From positions 68,875,727-68,939,726 of the forward strand of contig OY776119.1 in NCBI GenBank assembly GCA_963675135.1: 64,000 bases of DNA. Direction: 5' to 3'. Origin of the DNA: Galeopsis tetrahit (taxonomy: Eukaryota > Streptophyta > Magnoliopsida > Lamiales > Lamiaceae). The notes beneath the pieces were generated by a model, which saw only the letters and a list, made by a program, of their open reading frames with translations, searched no databases and had not been told where the DNA came from. Below are positions 46,136 to 58,546 of this stretch, one piece after another (position 1 is the stretch's first letter; each line of letters begins with the position of its first letter). Both the position numbers and the translations under genes were made by a program.

Positions 46136-46405
46136 GTAAGTGTGCATTTAGGAATTTAAAATTTTGGTGAATTTAATTTGAGTGAATGATTCTTTTATAA
46201 TGTCTTCTTCTTCATTGCTGTTATGTTTTTCCATATTGTTAGAGACTCTCAATCCTCTTTATGTGAGCTAGCTAGGTGTTCATCATAAATTTGGATGAAG
46301 AGTTAATCAATTTGGAGTTTATCAAATTATATCAACGAAAAAGAAACTTTTTAATGATCATTTAAGTGATGGTAAACCTTCTAAAAACCGTTTGTATATG
46401 ATATA

Positions 46406-46641
46406 CTCCATCCATCCTCAGTAATTGATTCATGGTTCTAAGAAATTGAAGCTTTATATACTTTTTAAAAAAATATAATATTATAATGATATTGTGTTGG
46501 TGAAAAGTGATAAGATGAAGGGAGAGAGAAATAGGAAAAAGAAAAAGTAGAGAAATAGTAAAATGTTTACATTTTAGAAATGAATCAATTAGGTTGAAAC
46601 GCTAAAAATGCAAAATGGATCAATTAGAGGAACGAAAGGAG
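46406..46641. mobile_element. Stowaway-like MITE, 236 bp
   Basis: TA|CTCCATCCATCCTCAGTAATTGAT at the left and ATCAATTAGAGGAACGAAAGGAG|TA at the right form imperfect terminal repeats with TA duplication, the Stowaway (Tc1/mariner) pattern. It lies in what would be the first intron of the candidate gene. Confidence 0.75.
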
Positions 46642-46643
46642 TA

Positions 46644-47686
46644 TTAATTAAAGAGTGATAAAGATGGAATAAAGGTAAAGAGAGATAGCGAAACGACATT
46701 TTAGAAAATATGTCACATTGGTTGGGACGACCAAAATCGGTCAATTATAATGCTAAAGATGACCAAATTAAATCGGTCAGTATGATAGTTTGGTCATCTT
46801 AATTAAGCATGCTTTGACATCACACTTGAACAATTAGGATATGCATAGAGGGGGTTCTTATGACTTGTGATTGATTTCATGCATTTATATGTTCAAGTCT
46901 TTAGTTGTTCCATCATCTAATATTTAGCACTCCATATTTTTACCACTCATGACAGCGGATTAAAAAATCCGTAGAATCAACGAAACAGTCGGCGAAAGAT
47001 TTTGTTTTTGGCGAAACTCAACAAAGTGAGATGACAGATTTCATTTTTGGCGAAACTCCACAAAGTGAGATCATCGATCGATAAGCATCCATAACCTATT
47101 AACCTTTCATGATGTGATATCATAGTTTCTTGCATGTAATAGTTGTAGAATTCAACTGAAGGCTGCCAGTTTCTGTATGTGAAGTCCATACAAGTTGTTC
47201 TTGATTGAGTTGATGAGGAGTTGTTAGTTGACATTTGATTGTTAATCAAGTTCAGAATGGCTTTAAGTTGATCATGTTTTCTGTTTGATATGAATTTAAC
47301 TCTATTAGACATTTTATCAAATAAATATGTAGAAAAGAGGTAGAGAAGTTGAGAGTTGTTAGACTTACCTTTATTAGAACAATGCATTTAATTATACATG
47401 TTTCATACACTTATTGTAGTTCAATTAGAGCATGCACCCTTTACGAATGATGTGTTTTGATGTCGGATCTATGTAACTTAGTAATTGTTTATTCAGCATG
47501 ACCAATAATTGAATATGGACCAATTAGGCTATACACTAAAGTTGAACCATATTTTATTCTAGAGGTGGACCATGCTTTTTTGCTCTGAAACTGGGCCATG
47601 CTCAGTTATTTGTATTTAGATGGGTTAGACCATGCTCCAGAAGCTGGTCGAAACCTGTTTTGATCCACACCAGTTATACATGTATA

Positions 47687-47730
<44 letters not shown>

Positions 47731-48531
47731 TCCTGAAATGAGTTGGTGAGGGTAAAAAATTTAGAAAATATGGGTGAATAATTTTTTTAACAAAATCTTT
47801 TTGTTAACAATTGAGTTGCTGACTTATACAGTGAGACTAAGTCAGTTGGCAAATAAAGTTATTGAGGGAGAAAGTGTTTTAACTAGGACTGATAACTAAC
47901 CTACTGACTTCTCAGAACCTGGTCAGATGGATAACTATCAAAATAAGTAAAGTGTGAAAAAGTGTAGACTCTAAATTATACTGCATGATTAGAAAATTTA
48001 TCTTTTATACTTAGAAACATTTTTGATTAATTTTAAGGTTAAAACAATATCAATTTTGCTTGATGTTCAACTGATCTGGTGTGTTATGCATTTTTATAAA
48101 ACAAATGAATAATATAACAACGATCAAAACAATAAACAACACAAAAATTATATTGATTTGAAAAGACTCGACTTCTACTAACTAGATTCAACAAAACCTC
48201 CCATTTTTTCACATTTCACCCAAAATGTGGCCAAAAAACATATTCCCCTCACGTCTTTATAATACCTATAAAGTCGACAGTGAAGCTCGTTTCGAAGTGC
48301 TAGTTGCTACCAGAGTAAGTCTACCTTTATTTGGCTAGTTGCTCCCAACGTACACCTTTCGATGATGAGGATGAGAATTAAGAAGATGAAGAAGACGATG
48401 AAGGCGGAGATGAAGACTAATTAACTTTTTATTATTTGTATGCATGCTTGGAATTATTTAAATGGGGATAGATCATGATGCAGCGTGCGTGAACAAAATA
48501 AAGAACAACAAGAATCGTTGATTCACAAAAT
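46644..48531. other. Spacer without recognised gene
   Basis: A 136-codon minus-strand frame at 46977-47387 contains a twice-repeated SFAKN(E/K)I phrase but no known domain. A short acidic frame ending at about 48420 (gaagatgaagaagacgatg) is probably chance. Otherwise AT-rich. Confidence 0.35.
47684..47728. repeat. (TA)n microsatellite
   Basis: About 20 uninterrupted TA units after tatatattaa. Confidence 0.95.
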
Positions 48532-48558
48532 AAGTTTGTTCACATTAGTTTCATCCAT
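48532..48558 (-). pseudogene. Start of Sirevirus gag, left arm (nine codons)
   Basis: Minus-strand ATG at 48558 opens MDETNVNKL, identical to the gag start at 57501, and then the similarity stops at 48532. This is the left breakpoint of the Sirevirus cluster. Confidence 0.85.
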
Positions 48559-48704
48559 GATTGATCGGACAGATAAGATCAGTAGTATAGCAGGTATTTT
48601 CAAGTACTCAAATAGTGACAAATATCAAGAAATAGTAGTAAGATCCGTAAGACTTCCCTCAAAGTCTACAAGGTTATCAAGAAACAGCAGTCCAAAGAAC
48701 TACT

Positions 48705-48716
48705 GCTCTGATACCA
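48705..48716 (-). promoter_or_regulatory. Primer binding site (tRNA-iMet), left arm
   Basis: tggtatcagagc on the minus strand, two bases from the LTR end; the standard copia primer site. Confidence 0.9.
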
Positions 48717-48718
48717 CT

Positions 48719-49870
48719 TGTTGGTCCCAAGTTGAGTGTAAGATTGAGTAAGCTAAGAAAGTCTAGAGGGGAGGGGTGAATAGACTTTCTAAAATCATTC
48801 AAAATATCAGAGTTTTAATGCGGAAATGTGTTCTGAATAGTACTGTTCTTACTGGATCAGATCAGTACTTTCCAGTTTCAGTTTTATACTCAACTTTTAT
48901 TCAGATCTTTACTTAGACAACTTTACTGTTCTTGGTTAAACAAATATTAAACAAATATCAAACAGAAAGTAAAGAACACAAGATTTATAGTGGTTCGACA
49001 AATGTCTACATCCACTCTCACAATCCCAGTTGTGATGTTTTATTAACTCTTCCTTGAGTTTCTTGTGGCTTAAAGTCCCAAGATTAAAACTGTGATCTTT
49101 TCAATTACACTTTCAAGTGTATCTTCGATCGACTAGTAATTTCACAAGTAATTAGCACACTTGTTTACAACAATACAAACATTAAAATGAAAAGTAAAAC
49201 TTCTCTTGATTAGCCTCTGATTTCTTCTCTTCAAATCTGTGGCTCTTCTCAGATTTCTTGATCTCTTCAACTCTGTGAGTTCTTCAATGCTCTATAGACT
49301 TTCTCTTTAATGCTTTATGATCAGTAAATGTTCAGTAGTCTTAGCAGTATGAGATCACACAATATTTATAGAACTTAGTATGACAGTTAGCAGTTTGTGA
49401 ACTAACTCTCAACTAACTCTAAAACTGTTTCTTGTTGTAACTTCTTTTGTAACCGACTTTGTAACTTATCCTTCCAAGTCAGCATCTCTTCAAATATAAA
49501 TTCAGTTACGCCTTAAATAAGTTTTGCAAACTTATTCTTCAAACATACTAACTCAACACAGTAAACTACTCTTCTTAGTTTTATTATTCTTAGTCAGTAA
49601 GCACAGTTCTCCAAAAACTGTTCTAACATCTCCAGAATTCTTCTCTCGAACTTCTGAGCTTCTCTTCAACTCTTCAAAGTCTTCTTATTCTGAAGTAGTC
49701 TTCTGAGTCTTCAATAATCTTCTGATCTTCTTCTAATCTAGTGTTCTAAACTACTGTTCTGAATTTTTACAATGCTGAATACAATAGAATACAACTTTAC
49801 ATATATTAAACCTATCTATACATCAACTAAACTACATATAGATGAGTACATTTAAGTCCTATACTATAAG
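48719..49870 (-). repeat. Truncated Sirevirus LTR, left arm
   Basis: Ends in TGTTGGTCCC/GGGACCAACA at the primer-site side and matches 56190-57340 of the right arm. About 250 bp of the LTR start and the polypurine tract are deleted, joined through a ctta microhomology at about 49867. The TATA box (minus, 49362-49371) is retained. Confidence 0.88.
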
Positions 49871-50028
49871 ATATATAGTTGATCATAACAATTCATTAAT
49901 TCAAACATCAGATTAAGATTCATATAAGATCAGATATTACACATACTTCACATAATCACAAAAATATCAAATAAAGAAAATAAAGATAAGGTTAAGAAAT
50001 GTTATCTCTTCAGCATAGTCTTTCATCT

Positions 50029-53000
50029 TCAATCTTCATTAGGAATTCTGAATGCCAAGTACATCTTGTTCTTGATTTCCATCATGTGTTTGTGATCAGT
50101 AATACCTTCATCCTTAATGATCTCAGCAATAATGTTTCCAACTTCTTTCAGATCAGGTTTTCCATCTTCTATTCTTGGAGGGTTCCATACAGGTTCTTCC
50201 GGACATAAGATCTGAATATCTGCACCAGCAGCCAATAATAATATATCTTTCCAGAAGCACCTTGCAACATTCATCATGAATTCTTCAAAATCAGCATATT
50301 CATCCTCCTTGCTTGAATGATCACCGAATTTCTTCACTATGAAATTAGCAATCTGCCATTTCTTCTTTAGATCTTTCCAATATTCCAAATTATCATCATC
50401 AACAATGAACTCTATGTAGTTCTCATCAAGAACTTCTCCAACAGATTTAGATTTCTTTTTCCTTTTTAAAGCAGCAACACGGTTATCAAACTTTTTCCTT
50501 GCAGCTTCTGCATCTTTCAACTTTTGCATTCTTAACTGTTCATCAGCTTTCTTCTTTTCAGATAATTCAGCTTTCTTCTTTGCTAATAACTCATTGTGCT
50601 TTTCAACAGCTTCAGCCATCTGTTCATCACTTTGCTGACTACTAGCAACTACATGCTTCAGCTTACTTTTAGACCTGGTAACCCTTCCAGTCTCTTCAGC
50701 CTCTTCTTCATCAGACAAAATCAGTCTTCTCTTTCTTTTTCCAGAAGAAGATTCAGCAATGTTTTTCTCAATAGTTGCTACATCTTGAGGTTCAGATTCA
50801 GAAGTCTTTTGTTGTCTTCTGAGATTGATTTCCAGCTTTAAACTAATGATCTCTTCTTTCAGATCATCCTGACTTGCTTTCAGCTCATCTTGACTTACAA
50901 CTAATTGAGCTTGTTGAGTTTGAGTCTGCTCCATCACTCTCATGACTTTATCTTCCCCCTTTTTGGCTTCATCCTGCCATTCCTTTAAGGGTGTCACAAG
51001 CAGCTCAACTTTCTTTTGCAATTCAGCAGAAAGTTTCCTTTCTTGCAATCTATGCAGATCATAGATCTTAGACATGGTGTGTTCCAACACTTGCTCATAT
51101 GAATTGGTAGCAGTCAATCTCTCTAATTTCTCAGTAGCTTCTTGAAATTGTTTCAAAGTAGCTTCCAGCTTGCTTTGTAACTCTTCATTATGCTTTTTCA
51201 AAAATTCAAAGCTAGAGTTATCTTGAGCTGTTTCAGTAGGAACTGTTCTTACTGTCTCTTGAACATCATCAAGCACAATATTCTCAGCAACTTCAATTGG
51301 TGTGCTCTCCAACTCATTAGCACCCAAAGGTTGTTCCTCTAAGACTTCAGTCTCTTCAAGTACAACTGTGTTCTCAAACACCTCAGTTGCATTGGTATCA
51401 GCTTCATAATCAGCTTCCAAATCAGCTTGATTCTCAAAATTTTCAACACCAACATTCTCAGCTTCCATGTTGACATCAGTATCAACATTTTCATCAGCAG
51501 AATTAATCACAGAATACTTACAACTAGTCAGCCTTTCAATCAACAGAACAACTGAATCTAGAGTAGCTAATTCTCTAAAAGAGTTAACACCTGCAGCTTC
51601 TCTTTGTTCTTGTTCCCAATCATGAAACACAGATAAACCACCCATGCCTTCTGCTACGATTAACAACTCATTCAGGCCAATTCTTCTAAGATACACCCAA
51701 GTGCCTATCCTTAGAAGTTGCTCAAAAACCATAGAGATGTCGTCTAAACCATGAAAACTTTTAAGAAGAGCATTTCTCAGCTTAAATCTTATTCTCTCTT
51801 CCTTATCACACACGGAATAATCCATCAAAAATACTGGATTTGGTTGAATAATCTCAGTCTCTGGAGAAGAGGATATCTCAATAGGTTCAGAAGCAGGTAT
51901 GTGTTCATGCTCAGTAGAGTGATCATGAATTGGGTCAGAGGAAAAATGATGAGAGGGAGTATGGTGAGGACTCGAATGAGGAGTGGTATGAAATGAAGTG
52001 TTCTGAGTGGGTGAGGGAGGAGTGTTCTGTCGAATATGAGAGTAGTGTACTGACTCCTCAGAACATGTAGGTTCTTGATCAATGAGTTGGACTTGAATTG
52101 GAACATAATTCGAAGGAGTAAGAGTAGAATCAACAAGCATTCTCCTGGGTCTAGAAGCACTAACCTCTTGTTCTTCAGAACTGTCTCGCACCACAGTTTC
52201 AATAAAACGAACTATTTGCTCTGCTGAGGCTTTAGCCGACCTTCCTCTTCTTAGTCCAGCACTGCTCGGATCATGCCTCGCTTTGGTTCTTCTTTCTGGT
52301 TGATCATCATCTAATCGATACATAGAAACACCAGATTCTTGAGCTTCTTGTTCTTGAGGCAGCACTAAAGGGTGCTCTTGTTCAAAACGAACATATTCCT
52401 TTTTCATCAAGAACTTTCCTTGATGGAATTTCTTAGGATTACTCCAATATGCTTTCTTGATGACTATTTGAGGCAACAAAATGCTCAGCTTGTTTCCGAA
52501 CCCTAATTTCGACTTGATTGAAAATTCTTCTGAATCCTCATCAAACAAAACCTTTTCCTTTTCACTCAGCAATCTTTCAAGAAAGAAACCTTGCCAATCA
52601 CCTTGAACACGATCAATGATTGCTGCCATGATTCGGATTTTTAGATTTGATAAAGCATCTTGGCTGTGATGTTGACCTAACAAACACTTTTCAGCAATAT
52701 CCATCAAAAATTGAAGACGAGTAGGAAGAACAGTCTTCTTAAGATTGTGTAAAGACTCTGGTTCTTCACCCGTCCATCTGCCCATGCACACTTTTTCTTC
52801 TCATGCCTTATAGGTCAGAATATCCACTGGGCCGTGAGGTAAATCCAACATGATTTCCAGAATCTCTCTGGTTATCGAAACTTTGTGCCCTGACAGCATT
52901 GAACGAACACCATTGTTGTCACCTTCAAGTTGTAAAAAGAATTCCATGGCTTCTGGTTCAAACACATTGATTGGATATGATTCCAGATATTTCGTGAGCT

Positions 53001-53163
53001 CGCTTTCTTCACACATCGTCAGAATGGCTTGATTTTGTGCACTGTGACGGCCGCTAAAGTAAACTGCATTTTCCACAAAAATGCCCTTTTCGCGTAGCCA
53101 AAATTCTGAATCAAAAGTTCCTACAATCTCATTAGATTCACTTAGAACATTAATAATCGCCAT
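50029..53163 (-). pseudogene. Sirevirus env-like/ORF3 protein, one stop
   Basis: A reading of about 1,040 codons interrupted only by TGA at 52801-52803. It lies between the pol-side spacer and the LTR, the place of the env-like gene in SIRE/Maximus elements. The N-terminal 330 residues have a globular look (FWLREKGIF, LPTRLQFLMDIAEKCLLG, KSKLGFGNKLSILLPQIVI). Then come a Ser/Pro/His-rich linker, an acidic Glu/Thr-rich segment and a long coiled coil (HRLQERKLSAELQKKVELL, DELKASQDDLKEEIISLKL) with KRKRR basic patches. I see no signal peptide or C-terminal membrane anchor, so an envelope function is doubtful. The function of the family is unknown. Confidence 0.8.
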
Positions 53164-53516
53164 TTGTAGAAATGTAGAAGATAGAGTTTTTAGGCTTGAA
53201 GCAATTTGGTGTTATGAGTTTCCAGAAATGCAATCGTAAAGAAGATGAAGTTGATAGTGATCGAGTTTAATAAATTCAAAACCAATCTAAGGCTTGGATT
53301 GAGTTTATTTTCCACGATGAATGGTTGAGATTGAGTCTCGAAATCTGTGATTAAAAAAAACTTTCCATATTCTAGAACCATTCTATTTCTTGGAGCCAAT
53401 TTGTGTTTGATAAATACACCATAACAATTAGGTCAAAAATAGAGGAGTGTACTAATCTTCTTTATTAGTAATCTAAAAGTCGAGCAGTTTTTGACTTAGA
53501 GTATATACAGGATGAT
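53164..53516 (-). other. Leader of the env-like gene, spacer of the inverted repeat
   Basis: Minus-strand upstream region of the env-like start with no second copy in the window. With the N-terminal env codons (52229-53163) it forms the loop of the large inverted repeat. Confidence 0.6.
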
Positions 53517-55727
53517 CTCAGCAGAGCAAACAATTCGTTTTATTGAAACTGTGGTGCGAGACAGTTCTGAAGAACAAGAGGTTAGTGCTTCTAGACCCAT
53601 GAGAATGCTTGTTGATTCTACTCCTACTCCTTCGAATTCTGTTCCAATTCAAGTCCAACCCATTGATCAAGAACCTACATGTTCTGAGGAGTCAGTACAC
53701 TACTCTCCTATTCGACAAAACACTCCTCCCTCACCCACTCAGAACACTTCATTTCATACCACTCCTCATTCGAGTCCTCACCATACTCCCTCTCATCATT
53801 TTTCCTCTGACCCAGTTCATGATCACTCTACTGAGCATGAACACATACCTGCTTCTGAACCTATTGAGATATCCTCATCTCCAGAGACTGAGATTATTCA
53901 ACCAAATTCAGTATTTTTTATGGATTATTCCGTGTGTGATAAGGAAGAGAGAATAAGATTTAAGCTGAGAAATGCTCTTCTTAAAAGTTTTCATGGTTTA
54001 GACGACAGCTCTATGGTTTTTGAGAAACTTCTAAGGATAGGCACTTGGGTGTATCTTAGAAGAATTGGCCTGAATGAGTTGTTAATCGTAGCAGAAGGCA
54101 TGGGTGGTTTATCTGTGTTTCATGATTGGGAACAAGAACGGAGAGAAGCTGCAGGTGTTAACTCTTTAACAGAATTAGCTACTCTAGATTCAGTTGTTCA
54201 GTTGATTGAAAGGCTGACTAGTTGTAAGTATTCTGTGATTAATTCTGCTGATGAAAATGTTGATACTGATGTCAACATGGAAGCTGAGAATGTTGGTGTT
54301 GAAAATTTTGAGAATCAAGCTGATTTGGAAGCTGATATGGAAGCTGATTATGAAGTTGATACCAATGCAACTGAGGTGTTTGAGAACACAGTTGTACTTG
54401 AAGAGACTGAAGTCTTAGAGGAACAACCTTTGGGTGCTAATGAGTTGGAGAGCACACCAATTGAAGTTGCTGAGAATACTGTGCTTGATGATGTTCAAGA
54501 GACAGTAAGAACAGTTCCTACTGAAACAGCTCAAGATAACTCTAGCTTTGAATTGTTGAAAAAGCACAATGAAGAGTTACAAAGCAAGCTGGAAGCTACT
54601 TTGAAACAATTTCAAGAAGCTACTGAGAAATTAGAGAGATTGACTGCTACCAATTCATATGAGCAAGTGTTGGAACACACTATGTCTAAGATCTATGATC
54701 TGCATAGATTGCAAGAAAGGAAACTTTCTGCTGAATTGCAAAAGAAAGTTGAGCTGCTTGTGACACCCTTAAAGGAATGGCAGGATGAAGCCAAAAATGG
54801 GAAGATAAAGTCATGAGAGTGATGGAGCAGACTCAAACTCAACAAGCTCAGTTAGTTGTAAGTCAAGATGAGCTGAAAGCAAGTCAGGATGATCTGAAAG
54901 AAGAGATCATTAGTTTAAAGCTGGAAATCAATCTCAGAAGACAACAAAAGACTTCTGAATCTGAACCTCAAGATGTAGCAACTATTGAGAAAAACATTGC
55001 TGAATCTTCTTCTGGAAAAAGAAAGAGAAGACTGATTTTGTCTGATGAAGAAGAGGCTGAAGAGACTGGAAGGGTTACCAGGTCTAAAAGTAAGCTGAAG
55101 CATGTAGTTGCTAGTAGTCAGCAAAGTGATGAACAGATGGCTGAAGCTGTTGAAAAGCACAATGAGTTATTAGTAAAGAAGAAAGCTGAATTATCTGAAA
55201 AGAAGAAAGCTGATAAACAGTTAAGAATGCAAAAGTTGAAAGATGCAGAAGCTGCAAGGAAAAAGTTTGATAACCGTGTTGCTGCTTTAAAAAGGAAAAA
55301 GAAATCTAAATCTGTTGGAGAAGTTCTTGATGAGAACTACATAGAGTTCATTGTTGATGATGATAATTTGGAATATTGGAAAGATCTAAAGAAGAAATGG
55401 CAGATTGCTAATTTCATAGTGAAGAAATTCGGTGATCATTCAAGCAAGGTGGATGAATATGCTGATTTTGAAGAATTCATGATGAATGTTGCAAGGTGCT
55501 TCTAGGAAGATATATTATTATTGGCTGCTGGTGCAGATATTCAGATCTTATGTCCGGAAGAACCTGTATGGAACCCTCCAAGATTAGAAGATGGAAAACC
55601 TGATCTAAAAGAAGTTGGAAACATTATTGCTGAGATCATTAAGGATGAAGGTATTACTGATCACAAACACATGATGGAAATCAAGAACAGGATGTACTTG
55701 GCATTCAGAATTCCTAATGAAGATTGA
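53517..55727 (+). pseudogene. Sirevirus env-like/ORF3, right arm, 5'-truncated
   Basis: Plus-strand copy of the env-like gene starting in the middle of the protein (SAEQTIRFIETVVRDSSEEQ, which aligns to the minus copy at about 52.2 kb). Differs from it by a few percent, including a four-residue insertion in the acidic segment. A 1-bp deletion at about 54798 shifts the frame, and a Trp-to-stop change lies at 55503-55505. The N-terminal part of about 310 codons is missing. Confidence 0.88.
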
Positions 55728-55929
55728 AGATGAAGGACTATGCTGAAGAGATAACATTTCTTAACCTTATCTTTATTTTCTTTATTTGATATTTTTGTGA
55801 TTATGTGAAGTATGTGTAATATCTGATCTTATATGAATCTTAATTTGATGTTTGAATTAATGAATTGTCATGATCAACTATATATCTTAACTACTGATCT
55901 ATTAATATTTAAGTAGTTTTGGCTTCATC

Positions 55930-55942
55930 AAAAAGGGGGAAA
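55930..55942 (+). promoter_or_regulatory. Polypurine tract, right arm
   Basis: aaaaagggggaaa immediately before the LTR TGTTGGG. Confidence 0.85.
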
Positions 55943-55943
55943 T

Positions 55944-57340
55944 TGTTGGGATATGAATCCTTGAAACAATGTTCTAGTTGATGATTGTATGTTTTGATGA
56001 CCAAAAACAACTTGAAGTTAATGATATATGTGATTATATGTTGATATAATTGTGTTATATGAAATCTGAGTTTACTGATCTTATATATGTTTACTGGTCT
56101 TATATATGTTTACTGATCTTAGTATGTTTACTGATCTGATATAAGAACTGTTTAGGAACTAAGCTCATGTTTTGTATTGTATAGACAACTTATAGTATAG
56201 GACTTAAATGTACTCATCTGTATGTAGTTCATTTGATGTATAGATAGGTTTTATATATGTAAAGTTGTATTCTATTGTATTCAGCATTGTAAATATTCAG
56301 AACAGTAGTTTAGAACACTAGATTAGAAGAAGATCAGAAGATTATTGAAGACTCAGAAGACTACTTCAGAATAAGAAGACTTTGAAGAGTTGAAGAGAAG
56401 CTCAGAAGTTCGAGAGAAGAATTCTGGAGATGTTAGAACAGTTTTTGGAGAACTGTGCTTACTGACTAAGAACAGTAAAACTAAGAAGAGCAGTTTACTG
56501 TGCTGAGTTAGTATGTTTGAAAAATAAGTTTGCAAAACTTATTTAAGGCGTAACTGAATTTATATTTGAAGAGATGCTGACTTGGAAGGATAAGTTACAA
56601 AGTCGGTTACAAAAGAAGTTACAACAAGAAACAGTTTTAGAGTTAGTTGAGAGTTAGTTCACAAACTGCTAACTGTCATACTAAGTTCTATAAATATTGT
56701 GTGATCTCATACTGCTAAGACTACTGAACATTTACTGATCATAAAGCATTGAAGAGCAAGTCTACAGAGCATTGAAGAACTCACAGAGTTGAAGAGATCA
56801 AGAAATCTGAGAAGAGCCACAGATTTGAAGAGAAGAAATCAGAGGCTAATCAAGAGAAGTTTTACTTTTCATTTTAAAGTTCGTATTGTTGTAAACAAGT
56901 GTGCTAGTTACTTGTGAAATTACTAGTCGATCGAAGATACACTTGAAAGTGTAATCGAAAAGATCACAGTCTTAATCTTGGGACTTTAAGCCACAAGAAA
57001 CTCAAGGAAGAGTTAATAAAACATCACAACTGGGATTGTGAGAGTGGATGTAGACATTTGTCGAACCACTATAAATCTTGTGTTCTTTACTTTATGTTTG
57101 ATATTTGTTTAATATTTGTTTAACCAAGAACAGTAAAGTTGTCTAAGTAAAGATCTGAATAAAAGTTGAGTATAAAACTGAAACTGGAAAGTACTGATCT
57201 GTTCCAGTAAGAACAGTACTATTCAGAACACATTTCCGCATTAAAACTCTAATATTTTGAAAGATTTTAGAACGTCTATTCACCCCTCCCCTCTAGACTT
57301 TCTTAGCTTACTCAATTTTACACTCAACTTGGGACCAACA
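55944..57340 (+). repeat. Complete Sirevirus LTR, 1,397 bp
   Basis: TGTTGGG...GGGACCAACA with TGTTGG/CCAACA inverted ends. It is preceded by a polypurine tract and followed by a primer site, so it acts as a 3' LTR for the env side and a 5' LTR for the gag side at once. A threefold ttactgatcttatatatg-type repeat lies at about 56070-56150. Confidence 0.92.
56688..56697 (+). promoter_or_regulatory. TATA box of the Sirevirus LTR
   Basis: ctataaatat about 650 bp before the LTR end; the same box is at 49362-49371 on the minus strand in the left arm. Confidence 0.6.
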
Positions 57341-57342
57341 AG

Positions 57343-57354
57343 TGGTATCAGAGC
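57343..57354 (+). promoter_or_regulatory. Primer binding site (tRNA-iMet), right arm
   Basis: tggtatcagagc, two bases after the LTR. Confidence 0.92.
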
Positions 57355-57500
57355 AGTAGTTCTTTGGACTGATGTTTCTTGATAACCTTGTAGACTTTGA
57401 GGGAAGTCTTACTGATCTTACTACTATTTCTTGATATTTGTCACTATTTGAGTACTTGAAAATACCTGCTATACTACTAATCTTATCTGTCTGATCAATC

Positions 57501-58546
57501 ATGGATGAAACTAATGTGAACAAACTTCCTAAGTTCAAGATTGCAGATTATGACTACTGGAAGCTGTGGATGGAGGCCATCTTTAACGCAACCCATGATC
57601 TGATGGTTTCAGTGGTCACTAAAGGACCAATCATTACCATGGTGCAAAACACTGCTACACTGGATCCCTCTGAACTTGTTGGAGCACTAGTCCCTAAACC
57701 AAGGTCAGAACTGACTTATGAAGAAATGCGTCAAAACAATTTGGATAGTCTTGCTAAGAATTATATTTTACACACCTTGCCAAATGACTATCTTGGCAAA
57801 GTGTTAAAATGTAAGACTGCCAAGCAAATGTGGGACAAATTAGCTGTTCTTTGTGAAGGTACTACACTGATCAAAGAAAGCAAACTGTCCACAGCTGTCC
57901 AAAGGTTTGAAACATTTAAAATGAAGCCAGGTGAATCAATTGATGAACTGGATACTCGATTTACAAGAATTATGAATGACCTTGATGTGTTAGGAATGAC
58001 ATATACTGAAAGAGAGATTAACCTGAGAATCTTGAAAGCTTTGGATGAAAGGTGGAAAATGGTCAAGATGATCATTAAAACCACACAAGACATTGATTCA
58101 TGGCCTGCAGAAACTATGTTTCAGACTCTTAAGGCTCATGAGTTTGAGTTAGATGAAGAAGATTCTATTACTGTTAGTCATAAGGATAAGGATGCCTCCA
58201 AGGACATAGCTTTTAAGGCCTCTACCTCTAAGGGATCTAGATCATCTAAGTTTAAGGCCTCAAGCATAAAAGATGAACTAGATAGTTCTGATCTTAGTCT
58301 GAAAGATCAGATGAGCCTCATGATTAAAAGATTTGATAGACTAAACAGGAGGTATGGTAGATATAAGAGATTCTATAAGGAAACCAAGGGTTCTAGTAAC
58401 AAGGATTCTTCTGGGAACAGAAGGGATCAAAACTCTTCTAAAAGAAGGGATGAGATCTCTAATGAGAACAGGAGAGATAGGAACTCATCTGATAAGAGGG
58501 ATATGAAGTCTTATGATAAGAAAGATAGGAACTCTATTGATAAGCA
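57501..58546 (+). pseudogene. Sirevirus gag, N-terminal part
   Basis: Plus-strand gag of the UBN2 (copia gag) type. It begins MDETNVNKLPKFKIADYDYW, the YDYW motif being the family start, then YILHTLPNDYLGKVL, KQMWDKLAVLCEGT, GESIDELDTRFTRIMNDL and ILKALDERWKMV. It ends in a Ser/Arg/Lys/Asp-rich low-complexity tail of about 100 residues. No stop occurs, but the frame is cut at about 58546 and fused to the end of the env-like gene, so the coiled-coil half, the zinc knuckle and all of pol are missing from this copy. Confidence 0.92.

Larger units (their letters stand above)
48532..57527. repeat. Large Sirevirus inverted repeat
   Basis: The left arm 48532-52228 (minus) and right arm 53517-57527 (plus) are near-identical inverted copies around a 1,288-bp spacer. 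Each arm carries, in its own sense, the end of the env-like gene, LTR, primer site and the first gag codons. The left arm is about 330 bp shorter because it lost the polypurine tract and the LTR start. Confidence 0.92.

Noticed and set aside
46977..47387. 136-codon minus-strand frame
   Set aside because: No recognisable domain, AT-rich, contains an internal duplication, and the start context and neighbours give no support.
48361..48420. Acidic Asp/Glu-rich tail resembling the end of the CACTA transposase
   Set aside because: Only about 20 codons of simple gatgaag repetition; not enough to claim homology.
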